A stretch of 64,000 nucleotides of DNA from Mucilaginibacter_A sp965201005 (GTDB taxonomy: Bacteria > Bacteroidota > Bacteroidia > Sphingobacteriales > Sphingobacteriaceae): assembly GCF_965201005.1 (NCBI RefSeq), contig NZ_OZ241747.1, forward strand, positions 1,302,001-1,366,000, written 5' to 3'. Positions 9,614 through 17,878 of the stretch are shown one piece after another; the stretch's first letter is position 1, and each line of letters opens with the position of its first letter. The translations under genes and the position numbers were made by a program. Under the pieces are notes generated by a model, which saw nothing but the letters and a program-made list of their open reading frames with translations, searched no databases and was not told where the DNA came from.

Positions 9614-10710
9614 TATGTAATTTCAACAAGTTCAGTAATCATCTTCAAATAGCTATCTTTCAAAACCTTCCAGGAGTAAAGCTGATCAGCAGCCTCAATG
9701 ATTTCATACCGGTCAAAATCAGGAATAATATGTGATAAACATTTTGCCAATTCCCCTGCCTTGGCCATGTTGATATAAGTTCCGTAATTATTGAGAACCT
9801 GCTTTGCATTAATATAATCATGAACAACACAAGGCAAACCATAACTCAGCGCTTCAATCAAAACACGGCCAAAACCTTCGTTTAACGATGCCAGAACGAA
9901 GTAATCAGCAGCAACATAATAGTTTTTTACTTCCCCCAACGGAACACTTGTAATGACAAACCTGCCTGCCAGTTTTTCTTCTGCTAATCTGATGATAGCT
10001 GGCGTTTCAGTTTCAAACTGGCCTAATATAATCAGGAAAAACTCATTTCCAAGTTTAGCAACTTCTTCAATCAAGTAATCCATCCTTTTATGATGCTTGT
10101 TTACTGTTCCAACAGAAAGGATTATTTTTTGATCTTTTGAGAAACCTAAACTTTTTCTGATTGCATCTTTTTGTTCTATTGCAGATAATCTTTCCTCAAC
10201 ATTTATATTGAAACCATAAGGCAGCAAAGTTTGTATAGATGCAGGTGCACCCTGTAAAATGGCCTGCTCTAAATAAACCGGTAAAAGCTGCTGCACATGA
10301 TCTTCCGTTTTAAAAGGCGGTCCGTTTGGTGCACCATTTGAAAATAGTAACTTATATTTAAACTTTAGATATTTTCTTAAATGCCACAAGTAAGTGCCCA
10401 ATGTAAAATCACTATAATAAATTACGACTGGTTTTTTGGTAATGATAATAGGTAATAATGATAAACAGAAAGTAATTTGTTCAATTGTGTAAGCATCAAA
10501 AGGAAGGATTTTTGCTAATAATTGTGCTGGTTTTTTTCTGCGTGGTAAGTTTGGTAATACAATTTCCCGGTCTGTACTTTTTCCGCCACCTTTAATCAAG
10601 TACAAGTTAAATTCCTGCGTATCTTTTAAAGCATCAAAACATTCTCGGGTAAACGATTCATAACCGCGGTTGATATGGCCTAAACCAGTACAAATTATAA
10701 AAACGTTCAT
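9613..10710 (-). CDS. Glycosyltransferase, GT4-type
   Basis: A 365-residue GT-B enzyme starting MNVFIICTGLGHINRGYES, with the glycine-rich acceptor loop. ILSVGTVNKHHKRMDYLI forms the inter-domain hinge. The signature EGFGRVLIEALSYG begins near residue 278, with both conserved Glu residues of E-x7-E. It overlaps the next gene upstream by four bases (ATGA) and the downstream GT14 gene by one base. The three genes therefore form a tightly coupled trio that probably adds consecutive sugars. Confidence 0.9.
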   Translation of the reverse strand: MNVFIICTGLGHINRGYESFTRECFDALKDTQEFNLYLIKGGGKSTDREIVLPNLPRRKKPAQLLAKILPFDAYTIEQITFCLSLLPIIITKKPVVIYYSDFTLGTYLWHLRKYLKFKYKLLFSNGAPNGPPFKTEDHVQQLLPVYLEQAILQGAPASIQTLLPYGFNINVEERLSAIEQKDAIRKSLGFSKDQKIILSVGTVNKHHKRMDYLIEEVAKLGNEFFLIILGQFETETPAIIRLAEEKLAGRFVITSVPLGEVKNYYVAADYFVLASLNEGFGRVLIEALSYGLPCVVHDYINAKQVLNNYGTYINMAKAGELAKCLSHIIPDFDRYEIIEAADQLYSWKVLKDSYLKMITELVEIT

Positions 10711-11711
10711 ACTGTTTTTATGCCTGTTTTTTTGGTGAACGTTCTGATCACTTTTCTAAACCCAAACAATAAAACGTCAGTCATTGATTTGAAAGATACA
10801 AGTATCCAAGTTGGGGAAATCTGCCATAAGGATTTTATAATAAATATCGTTTCAGCTTTTTTTAAGAAAATTCTTTTTCGGGATGTTTCCAACAAAACAC
10901 TGAACAAATAAACATCAAAGTATCTTAGTTTTTGCCTTAATGAAATTTGATGTTTTACTTTTTCATAAGCATACAAACTTACTTTCAGTTTTTCCAACAA
11001 AAATATCTTGTAAGTGTCTTTTTGGTAATGATCTGATCTGCTGACCGAAGTATCGGATTGCCTGAAATAATTTAAACATTGCGGTAAGTAAGCAATGTAA
11101 TTGTCAAAACAAATGTCTATCCAAAACTGCCAGTCGCCACAAATTTTATATTGCTTAAAAGAAGCATCAACGTTATAAAAATTGTCTTTTTTAAAAACTA
11201 CGGCACTTGCGTTTGGTACAATTGGATGGAAAAAGAAAGTGTTTCTGCATTCATCAAAACCATTGTTTAGGTAGTAATTATCTTTGTTGTTTGATACATC
11301 ATGTATTAAACTTCCAACTTTATCTCCAGACGCATCAACGGTGTTAGAGCCGCAAAATACCAATCCAAGATTATTGTTTTTGTTGATGATATTGACCAAT
11401 GATGACAAAAATTGATTATCTGCATAATCATCACTTTCTGCAATCCAAATGTAATTGCCTTTTGCTAATTTAATTCCTTTTTCCCATTGTAAAAAGGTGC
11501 TTCCGGAATTTTGTTCGTTAAAAACAGCATGACTAACTTTCGGATGATTTCTGTATTGTTCAATAACTGTTCGGCTTTCGTCTTTAGAACAATCATCCAA
11601 AATTACAACTTCAAAGTTTTGGTAAGATTGATCAAGCACAGAATCAATACGCTGTTTTAAATATTTGGCATGATTATAATTCGGGATAATAACAGAAATT
11701 AAATCAACCAT
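10707..11711 (-). CDS. Glycosyltransferase family 2 (paralogue of gene at 23263)
   Basis: A 334-residue GT2 enzyme with SVIIPNYNHAKYL, VVILDDCSKDES and the metal-binding ESDDYAD. The first 130 residues are closely similar to the GT2 protein encoded at 23263-24210: both have IPNYNHA, RIDSVL, VIEQYR-HPKVS, NSG-TF-QW and AESDD. That points to an internal duplication. It overlaps the GT4 gene downstream by four bases. An exact antisense copy of the dispersed 12-mer lies inside it (11156-11167), read as Asp-Ala-Ser-Phe. Confidence 0.92.
   Translation of the reverse strand: MVDLISVIIPNYNHAKYLKQRIDSVLDQSYQNFEVVILDDCSKDESRTVIEQYRNHPKVSHAVFNEQNSGSTFLQWEKGIKLAKGNYIWIAESDDYADNQFLSSLVNIINKNNNLGLVFCGSNTVDASGDKVGSLIHDVSNNKDNYYLNNGFDECRNTFFFHPIVPNASAVVFKKDNFYNVDASFKQYKICGDWQFWIDICFDNYIAYLPQCLNYFRQSDTSVSRSDHYQKDTYKIFLLEKLKVSLYAYEKVKHQISLRQKLRYFDVYLFSVLLETSRKRIFLKKAETIFIIKSLWQISPTWILVSFKSMTDVLLFGFRKVIRTFTKKTGIKTV
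11156..11167 (-). repeat. Intragenic exact copy of the dispersed 12-mer
   Basis: TAAAAGAAGCAT on the plus strand, so ATGCTTCTTTTA in the sense direction of the GT2 gene, translated as part of Val-Asp-Ala-Ser-Phe-Lys. No inverted partner is nearby. Confidence 0.8.
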
Positions 11712-11755
11712 TAAAATTTATCAACAATTTGGATACTTCTTTTATCGGGTAAATT

Positions 11756-12661
11756 TCAAAACTTGATCCAATCCGGAAATTGTAAATGTATGTTTTGATT
11801 AACATCTTCTCTTGGCGACCATTGATGCGGTGCAATTACAATCTTATCTAAGTTACGGTTTAAAACTGCGCCCCACCAGCTAAAAGTGCTGTTGGCAATA
11901 ATTTGATGTTTGCAGTGCCGCATCAAATCTAAATCAATATAATCCGGATTGCCATTAACATAAAAGTTTGTAGTACCGGTTTTTATATTAGATTTTACCC
12001 ATTCCAGATCATCAGAAAAAAAGTAAAAGTTAGGTTCAGCAATATTTTCCTTGATGTGCTGAATAGCTTTGTTGTAATATTCAATCGGCAAAACGCCCAT
12101 TAGATAATTGGCCCCAGGATCGGTTACATAGTCACCACGGCGGATATGAACGGCAACTGCAAACGGATCATTTTTGATTTTTCTTAGCCAATTATTTACA
12201 TCTAACACCGGATGATCTTTTAAAGTCAATTCCTCGAAAATTTCCGGTTGCAAACATTCGTAATATTTATAATGCTGCCAGTACCCTTCTATGTAAACTT
12301 CGTTTGGTGTTTTATAAACTTCGGGTTCCAATATCCACCAGGTAGCTTCTTTAAAATAAATTTTAGTATGTTTCGGAAACAAGACAGGTTCTAAGTTGCG
12401 ATATACTTTTGCGTAGAACGAAGTTTGCTGATGCAGGTTATTGTAACGATTGATTTCTTTTTCAAATGGAAGTAGTTGAGATTCAGTTGCAACTTCAGCA
12501 GCAATGTTAAAATGATCTAATTTATAACTTCGGAGGTTTTGATCTCTAAAAAAAGAAATGTCTAACAATAACGGTACTTCTTTTAGCAGGGATAATTGCC
12601 TGCCCATTGCATATTGCAACAATTGATTCCCTAAACCACTAACTAACTTTGTAACTACCAA
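11756..12661 (-). CDS. Alpha-1,2-fucosyltransferase-like (GT11)
   Basis: A 301-residue protein with all main GT11 motifs. GLGNQLLQYAMGRQL is at the N-terminus and the donor-binding VHIRRGDYV has His172-Ile-Arg-Arg-Gly-Asp. FYFFSDDLEWV follows, and the C-terminal NSTFSWWGA sits near residue 265. GT11 enzymes transfer L-fucose from GDP-fucose to galactose, usually through an alpha-1,2 linkage, so GDP-fucose is the likely donor. The start is a TTG at 12661, which places the SGLGNQ motif at the usual distance from the N-terminus. A one-mismatch 12-mer (ATACTTCTTTTA, 11733-11744) lies just downstream. Confidence 0.93.
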   Translation of the reverse strand: MVVTKLVSGLGNQLLQYAMGRQLSLLKEVPLLLDISFFRDQNLRSYKLDHFNIAAEVATESQLLPFEKEINRYNNLHQQTSFYAKVYRNLEPVLFPKHTKIYFKEATWWILEPEVYKTPNEVYIEGYWQHYKYYECLQPEIFEELTLKDHPVLDVNNWLRKIKNDPFAVAVHIRRGDYVTDPGANYLMGVLPIEYYNKAIQHIKENIAEPNFYFFSDDLEWVKSNIKTGTTNFYVNGNPDYIDLDLMRHCKHQIIANSTFSWWGAVLNRNLDKIVIAPHQWSPREDVNQNIHLQFPDWIKF

Positions 12662-12703
12662 TTATTATTTCTATCGATTAAGTTGTGTATAGTTCAGAGT
12701 AAT

Positions 12704-13909
12704 TTATTGTAAACTTAATTGCAAAAATTCTTTTATTTTTTGATGAACAGCTTCTTTTGAAAAATCCTGTAAAGTGTTCCAGGCGTTGGTCACCAAATTT
12801 TGGTAAGCACTAAAATTGTTGATAATTTCCACAACTTCTTTTGCAATATCACGCTCGTTATTAGTTTCAATACAAATGCCGCAATTATTATTTTTTATAA
12901 ACTTATTGTTGGCTGCATAACTTGGTGCACAACTAATAATCAAGCGCTTTGATTTACAATAATCTGTAACTTTAGTTTGAAGTGATCCGGTAGAATGGGT
13001 ATAATTTTCCGAACTAAAAGAAGCAGTGATCAAAAGTGCATCCGCTTCGTTCAGTTTCTGATGGACTTGATTATAAGGCAGATGTCCACCGTAAACAACA
13101 CCTAAAGGTTCCAATTCAGCTTTGCGCCATTTCCATTGACTTTCTTGCGTATAAAGTATCAGTTGTGCTTTAAGTTGAACAGGAAGCAACTTTAAAGCTT
13201 TTGCAAATGCCAAAAAACTATCAAAGTGCATAGGCCACAATGCACCGGCATAAGCAATTTTAAATGGGTTGTGTTTAACAGGAATACTGTCTTGTGGTGC
13301 ATCACTTAAATCAACCGGGTTCCTAATGTATAAAATCTTTTCCGGTTTTGCCTGATAGCGTTCTGCCAGCAGGTTTCCAAGTTCTTCGCCAATCATCATC
13401 CAATATTTGTTTTTTTGCAACATTTTTTGAATAATGTTGTGAACCAGTTTTCCGACTTTGTCTTGTTTATTTTTATACATCCAATCATCCATAAAGTATG
13501 GAATTATCGGTGCAAAAAGATCATTGTTGTTAAACAGTTTGTCATGCATCAATATACCTGATGAAGTATTGGAGCAGGAGATAACAACATCGGGCGCAAA
13601 CATTAAGATTTCCTGCTTTAGCTTATTATATTGATTTTGCTGAAAAATGTAAAAATTGATTTGGTTAACAAAAGGTAATAAAAACTTTGTAAAACGATTT
13701 ACCGGAAAATTGATTAAGTTAAGTTTATAACTTTTATAACGATTTGTATAAGGTTCAACAGAACCCAATTTTTGTAAAGTTTTTTTGTCAACTTCAGTAA
13801 TTCCCATAAAATCTTTGGGATCAATAAAGGAAAACAAGTTGTATAAGGTTTGATTGATGCCACCTTCATTTAAAGCCATCGGGGCATCGCCAAACAATAA
13901 AATTTTCAT
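12704..13909 (-). CDS. Glycosyltransferase, GT-B fold (GT4-like)
   Basis: A 401-residue protein opening MKILLFGDAPMALNEGGINQT, a GT-B N-terminal glycine loop. The second half has KIAYAGALWPMHFDSFLAFA (hinge and start of the donor domain), GGHLPYNQVHQKLNEAD and LQTKVTDYCKSKRLI in place of the classical E-x7-E segment. It is therefore a divergent member that probably transfers a sugar to the lipid-linked glycan. The start is flush with the stop of the downstream GT2 gene, so they are co-transcribed. A one-mismatch copy of the 12-mer (TAAAAGAAGCAG) is at 13015-13026. Confidence 0.8.
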   Translation of the reverse strand: MKILLFGDAPMALNEGGINQTLYNLFSFIDPKDFMGITEVDKKTLQKLGSVEPYTNRYKSYKLNLINFPVNRFTKFLLPFVNQINFYIFQQNQYNKLKQEILMFAPDVVISCSNTSSGILMHDKLFNNNDLFAPIIPYFMDDWMYKNKQDKVGKLVHNIIQKMLQKNKYWMMIGEELGNLLAERYQAKPEKILYIRNPVDLSDAPQDSIPVKHNPFKIAYAGALWPMHFDSFLAFAKALKLLPVQLKAQLILYTQESQWKWRKAELEPLGVVYGGHLPYNQVHQKLNEADALLITASFSSENYTHSTGSLQTKVTDYCKSKRLIISCAPSYAANNKFIKNNNCGICIETNNERDIAKEVVEIINNFSAYQNLVTNAWNTLQDFSKEAVHQKIKEFLQLSLQ

Positions 13910-14875
13910 TTAATTGGTGTTGTTTTGATACTTGACAATCTTTTTTCCGGATAGTTTTTTAACCCAGTATTTGCCGTAAATTGGAAAAAGATCAGTCCAG
14001 AAACTTTTGTATTTCCAGAAAGAATTTAATAATACCGAGAAATGTTTTTCGGTATCAAAACGGTTTTCGTAATAAAGTAACTTGATGATATTTGCCGGAA
14101 AATAACTTTTGATCAAATTGACATTTGTAATATCAATTATCCTTTTGTCATAACCTTCTTTCACTAAAGATTTTAAAATATAATTATAGTTTTTAGCAAA
14201 AGTAGTTACAAACTGATAGCTTCCGGAGTTGTTTTGTTTTGCCGCAAACAAGGGTGTTTGTATAAAAAGATTTTCCTGTGCTGCAAAAATAGCTTTCATC
14301 GTCCAGCCAATTTGTACAATGTTGGTGTGCATGTATTTTTTATAGCTCGTGTCACCTTGTAAAATTTCCTTGTTTATAATATTTCCACTGATAAAAGTAG
14401 CATAGTAATGAATACTTTTTACAAATTCAACAGGCTGATTGTAAATAATTGTTTGTGCTTCTTTTACAGGTGTTTCGTCAACCTCTGCTTCGTTGTGAAA
14501 TGGAATGCAATGCATGTAAACATCTCCGAAATCTTTGTTTTTTAATAAATTGATAATGATATTTAAACTTCCGGCAATCAGGTATTCATCATCACCCAAA
14601 ACCCAGACATACTTGCCATTTGCTTTTTCAAAACATAGCGATGATGTAGAATCAGGTCCCAAATTGGTTTCTCTTTCATAATAATCAATTTTCATTTTTG
14701 ATGAATACTGATCAATTATATTTTTGGTATGATCTGTAGAAGCATTGTTTGCAATAATCAACTCTATATCTTTTTCAACACCATCAAATTGCATCAATAT
14801 TGAATTTAAACAACGATCCAAGTATTTCGCCCGGTTATAAGTAGGGATACCAATAGTTAGTAATGGTTTTTGCAT
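13910..14875 (-). CDS. Glycosyltransferase family 2
   Basis: A 321-residue GT2 enzyme. TIGIPTYNRAKYL begins the fold, ELIIANNASTDHT binds nucleotide, and YVWVLGDDEYL holds the metal-binding Asp-Asp. The C-terminal part is basic and lacks membrane helices. It precedes the GT-B gene at 12704 with no gap and follows the exostosin-like gene. The specific sugar is unknown. A one-mismatch 12-mer (GTGCTTCTTTTA) lies within it at 14455-14466. Confidence 0.9.
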   Translation of the reverse strand: MQKPLLTIGIPTYNRAKYLDRCLNSILMQFDGVEKDIELIIANNASTDHTKNIIDQYSSKMKIDYYERETNLGPDSTSSLCFEKANGKYVWVLGDDEYLIAGSLNIIINLLKNKDFGDVYMHCIPFHNEAEVDETPVKEAQTIIYNQPVEFVKSIHYYATFISGNIINKEILQGDTSYKKYMHTNIVQIGWTMKAIFAAQENLFIQTPLFAAKQNNSGSYQFVTTFAKNYNYILKSLVKEGYDKRIIDITNVNLIKSYFPANIIKLLYYENRFDTEKHFSVLLNSFWKYKSFWTDLFPIYGKYWVKKLSGKKIVKYQNNTN

Positions 14876-14923
14876 GAAGCTGAAGTTGGAAATTTACTAA
14901 TATACATTACAAAAAACTTTTGC

Positions 14924-15964
14924 TTACAACTTATCAATTAAAGGAAAATATCGATTTATATTTTTGTAGAACCCATTTTTACTAAAATATTGCTCCCATA
15001 GTTTTCTATTGCTTTGTTGCAATTCTATAAATTGTTCGGGTGATTTTGACTGATGAAAATTTAATATATACTGCCCGGCTTTACTTGCATCTTTTTCTTC
15101 AACCCAAACAACATGGTTTTTCCAATTTATAAACTCTTCAAAAGGTAAAACACAATCTGTATTAATAAAAACCGGGATGCGGCCTGCACTTAAAATTTCA
15201 TACAATCTGAAAGAATAATTGCCATGGCCGCTTACACAGATATTGTATTGGTTGTTAAATACATTATTTACAAAAGGTAATTTGCCATTAATTGGGTCCC
15301 AGCTTTGTTCTATTGTGGTAAAGCTGATATCGGTTTTAATATTTTTATTTTGGATGCAAGAACCAATTGCATCCCGCCGGGCCAGATACCCAAAGTTGTA
15401 ATGCAAGTTAAGCTGCTTTTGTATGCCGGAAAATTTAAAAAGTTGGTTCAGCTTTCTTTTGATTTGCAGTTTAACCGGCAGTTGCAACGGTGCAGATTGC
15501 CCGCGAAAACCTACACTTGGCGATGCTGTTTTTATCAGGTAAAAATCAGCCTCAGTTATTGGCTTCTTGGTCCTGAGGTCATCACCATAAGCCGGCATAG
15601 CAAATTCGTTATTGTCTTTTTTCGTTTTCAGCAATGAAGTCCTGAACACAATTGCATTCGATATATCAAGTTTTTTTACCGGATCATAATAATAAAACAA
15701 GATGATTTTCTTTTTGCAATCAGATGCCATTTCTGCCATCAAATCAAAATCTTTTCTTAAAGTTTGTATTTCGTTTTTTGTATAATTAAAGTGATTGTAC
15801 TCATGTTCTGTGTAACCATAAAGCTTTTCATAAGATACCGGAAACAGAAAAAAATCTGCCAGCTGCGGTTGCGATACTATTGTGGAATGAATTGCTAATT
15901 GTTCAATAATTTCTTCTGTACCATACTTTTGCGGATAGCCATTTCCAACATAAAGTTTATACAT
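14924..15964 (-). CDS. Exostosin-family glycosyltransferase-like protein
   Basis: About 347 residues from the ATG at 15964; an earlier ATG at 15976 is possible. The diagnostic exostosin stretch is in the second half: CVSGHGNYSFRLYEILSAG, then RIPVFINTDCVLPFEEFI and WKNHVVWVEE. This resembles the GT47-type domain found in eukaryotic heparan-sulfate and plant xyloglucan enzymes and scattered through bacterial polysaccharide clusters. It overlaps the acyltransferase gene upstream by eight bases. A paralogue with the same core lies at 27873-28983 but is frameshifted. Transfer of a uronic acid, GlcNAc or galactose is plausible from the family; nothing here decides which. Confidence 0.82.
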   Translation of the reverse strand: MYKLYVGNGYPQKYGTEEIIEQLAIHSTIVSQPQLADFFLFPVSYEKLYGYTEHEYNHFNYTKNEIQTLRKDFDLMAEMASDCKKKIILFYYYDPVKKLDISNAIVFRTSLLKTKKDNNEFAMPAYGDDLRTKKPITEADFYLIKTASPSVGFRGQSAPLQLPVKLQIKRKLNQLFKFSGIQKQLNLHYNFGYLARRDAIGSCIQNKNIKTDISFTTIEQSWDPINGKLPFVNNVFNNQYNICVSGHGNYSFRLYEILSAGRIPVFINTDCVLPFEEFINWKNHVVWVEEKDASKAGQYILNFHQSKSPEQFIELQQSNRKLWEQYFSKNGFYKNINRYFPLIDKL

Positions 15965-16730
15965 TTTTAGAATCATCAAAAGCTGAAAATTTTTTACGGG
16001 CGTAACTGATCAACTCTTCATCCGCCAGATTCCACCATTCATCTTGTTCTAACTGTCGTATTGTCCCGGCTGTAAATCTATCTTTAATCTTTTTTGCCGG
16101 CACACCTGCCACAATGCTATAAGGCTCAACATTTTTGGTAACCACAGCTCCGGCACCAATTACGCTGCCGTTGCCAATGGTAATTCCCGAACGAATATAG
16201 GCATTGTAACCAATCCAAACATCGTTCCCAATAGTTGTGGTAGCAAATTCTTTGATTTCTTTCTGAAAAAATTTATTTGTATTGAACGGATTTTCCTTTT
16301 TATAAAACACAGGCGAAGTTGAAAATTGCGTATAGAGATGTTCTGCATGGCCAATAGTTGCATTTTCTGCAATTGAACAAAAAGCTCCGATTATAGTGTT
16401 GAAAACCCGGTTGTTTCCGGCCAGATAAGTATAACTTCCGATGCTGCTGTTGGAAATTGCAGTCCGGTTGCCAACATGAATATGGTTCGCAAGTTTGGCG
16501 GAAAACAAAATAACTTCAGGCAACAGGGTTACCTCGCTACCAATTTCAGAAGAAAATACAGATGCTTTTTTTATCACACAATTATTGGCCAAACTTGTAT
16601 AGTGGATTGTTGAACGATCAATCTTATTATTTACCCCAACTTTAATATCCGTAGATAAATCTGAATTTAGGGTGATTGTGTTCCGGCTGTTTTTTAAAAT
16701 AACTAATAATGTTTTTAAAAACTTAAACAT
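15957..16730 (-). CDS. Left-handed beta-helix acyltransferase (CatB/LbH type)
   Basis: A 257-residue protein with a long run of hexapeptide repeats such as IGNDVWIGYNAYIRSGITIG and NGSVIGAGAVVTKNVEPYS, ending in the characteristic VAGVPAKKI. The catalytic His is in IGHAEH. This pattern defines trimeric acetyl- or acyltransferases of the xenobiotic/sugar O-acetyltransferase class. In this setting it most likely decorates a nucleotide- or lipid-linked sugar. It overlaps the downstream exostosin-like gene by eight bases. Upstream is a well-preserved nested repeat element. Confidence 0.9.
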   Translation of the reverse strand: MFKFLKTLLVILKNSRNTITLNSDLSTDIKVGVNNKIDRSTIHYTSLANNCVIKKASVFSSEIGSEVTLLPEVILFSAKLANHIHVGNRTAISNSSIGSYTYLAGNNRVFNTIIGAFCSIAENATIGHAEHLYTQFSTSPVFYKKENPFNTNKFFQKEIKEFATTTIGNDVWIGYNAYIRSGITIGNGSVIGAGAVVTKNVEPYSIVAGVPAKKIKDRFTAGTIRQLEQDEWWNLADEELISYARKKFSAFDDSKNV

Positions 16731-16747
16731 GCTGCGTTAAAATTTAA

Positions 16748-16898
16748 GAGCCTATTTAAAATTTGTATCAGAATAAATGGAATGCTTCTTTTACCATATA
16801 AATTTTAGTGTCCGTATCAACTTTAAATAAGAAACTTACCATGTTTTAGGTGATAAAAGAAGTATTCAAAATCGATCCAACAAATTTTAAACAGGCTC
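16748..16898. repeat. Best-preserved nested inverted-repeat element
   Basis: Outer arms GAGCCTATTTAAAATTTG (16748-16765) and CAAATTTTAAACAGGCTC (16881-16898) pair at 17 of 18 positions. Inside are an exact ATGCTTCTTTTA (16782-16793) and a one-mismatch TAAAAGAAGTAT (16854-16865). The 151-base unit fills most of the gap between two minus-strand genes. Confidence 0.88.
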
Positions 16899-16945
16899 TA
16901 AGTTCCTACAACAAAAAATATAGGATAAAAACAGTATGCAGTTTT

Positions 16946-17878
16946 TTAAAAAATCCGCCATTCCTGAGCATCAATTCCATGCCATGCTTTTGCTTTTCGC
17001 CGCATCCCAACAAAACTACCAACGTTAGAACTGATCGTACCGATAAATATTTCAGACCGGTATAAAGCTTCAGTATCTGCAAGTAGATTGATTAAAGTTT
17101 CTTTTTTGGATGCTTTACTTTGACTATTGTATGCACCTTCATCAAACCCGGTTTCGGTTTGTTTGCAAAATGTGTAAATGTTGTATTCAGAATATTCTGA
17201 CTTAATTTTTGCAATACTGCTGTAATTATCAGTTGCAACAAACAAGTTTTTATCTGTAGATAGCGAGGTTATAAGATTGATATAGGACTGAATGGCATAA
17301 TTTTTTTTCTCAATATCACCACTTCTGATGTGCACGCCCAGGTAGGAGGGTGGCAAGTTTAAACTATCGATTTCGCTTTCAATAATTGCTTGGACATTAG
17401 GTTGATAACGCCAAATATGTTTTACCAGCACGTGCATGGCTGATAAAAAATCACCTTTTATTTCTAATTCCTGGAACTTAAAACTTTCATTATAAAATTT
17501 AGCATCTTTAATATAAGGCCAAATATCCTGTGTTAAATATGCCACACCTAAACTTTTACGGATAAATTTTAATTTAACGATATTGGTTAGGGAATAGCTA
17601 ATTTGATGGCTGCGGGCATTATATTTTAAATGAAGATTACTTTGGCTTTCTTCACAAAAAGGCAAAAAATAATCTTCCCAGCCTTTTTGATATGCAAAGT
17701 TGTTTTCTTTAGAAGACAAAACAAATTTGATTTTATGTTGAAGACAGTACAAAACGGCCATCAGCATGTGGTTGATCTCTGAAAAAAAACCTGCCGAAAT
17801 ACCAACCCTGAACACTAAAGTTTTACTGAAAGAATTATTCAGTTTGTTATAGTTGTCAATCCAGGTTTCAGTTTTCAT
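16946..17878 (-). CDS. Putative fucosyltransferase-like protein (HxRxGD superfamily, GT23-like)
   Basis: A 310-residue protein of uncertain family. It has VHIRSGDIE (His183 to Asp188), matching the GDP-fucose-binding H-x-R-x-G-D motif shared by GT11, GT23 and related transferases. Further on are LFVATDNYSSIAKI and IGTISSNVGSFVGMRR, the order and spacing expected of a GT23/NodZ-like donor domain. It overlaps the Wzt stop codon by 11 bases, so it is translationally coupled to the exporter ATPase. Confidence in a glycosyltransferase role is moderate and in fucose as donor is low. Confidence 0.6.
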   Translation of the reverse strand: MKTETWIDNYNKLNNSFSKTLVFRVGISAGFFSEINHMLMAVLYCLQHKIKFVLSSKENNFAYQKGWEDYFLPFCEESQSNLHLKYNARSHQISYSLTNIVKLKFIRKSLGVAYLTQDIWPYIKDAKFYNESFKFQELEIKGDFLSAMHVLVKHIWRYQPNVQAIIESEIDSLNLPPSYLGVHIRSGDIEKKNYAIQSYINLITSLSTDKNLFVATDNYSSIAKIKSEYSEYNIYTFCKQTETGFDEGAYNSQSKASKKETLINLLADTEALYRSEIFIGTISSNVGSFVGMRRKAKAWHGIDAQEWRIF

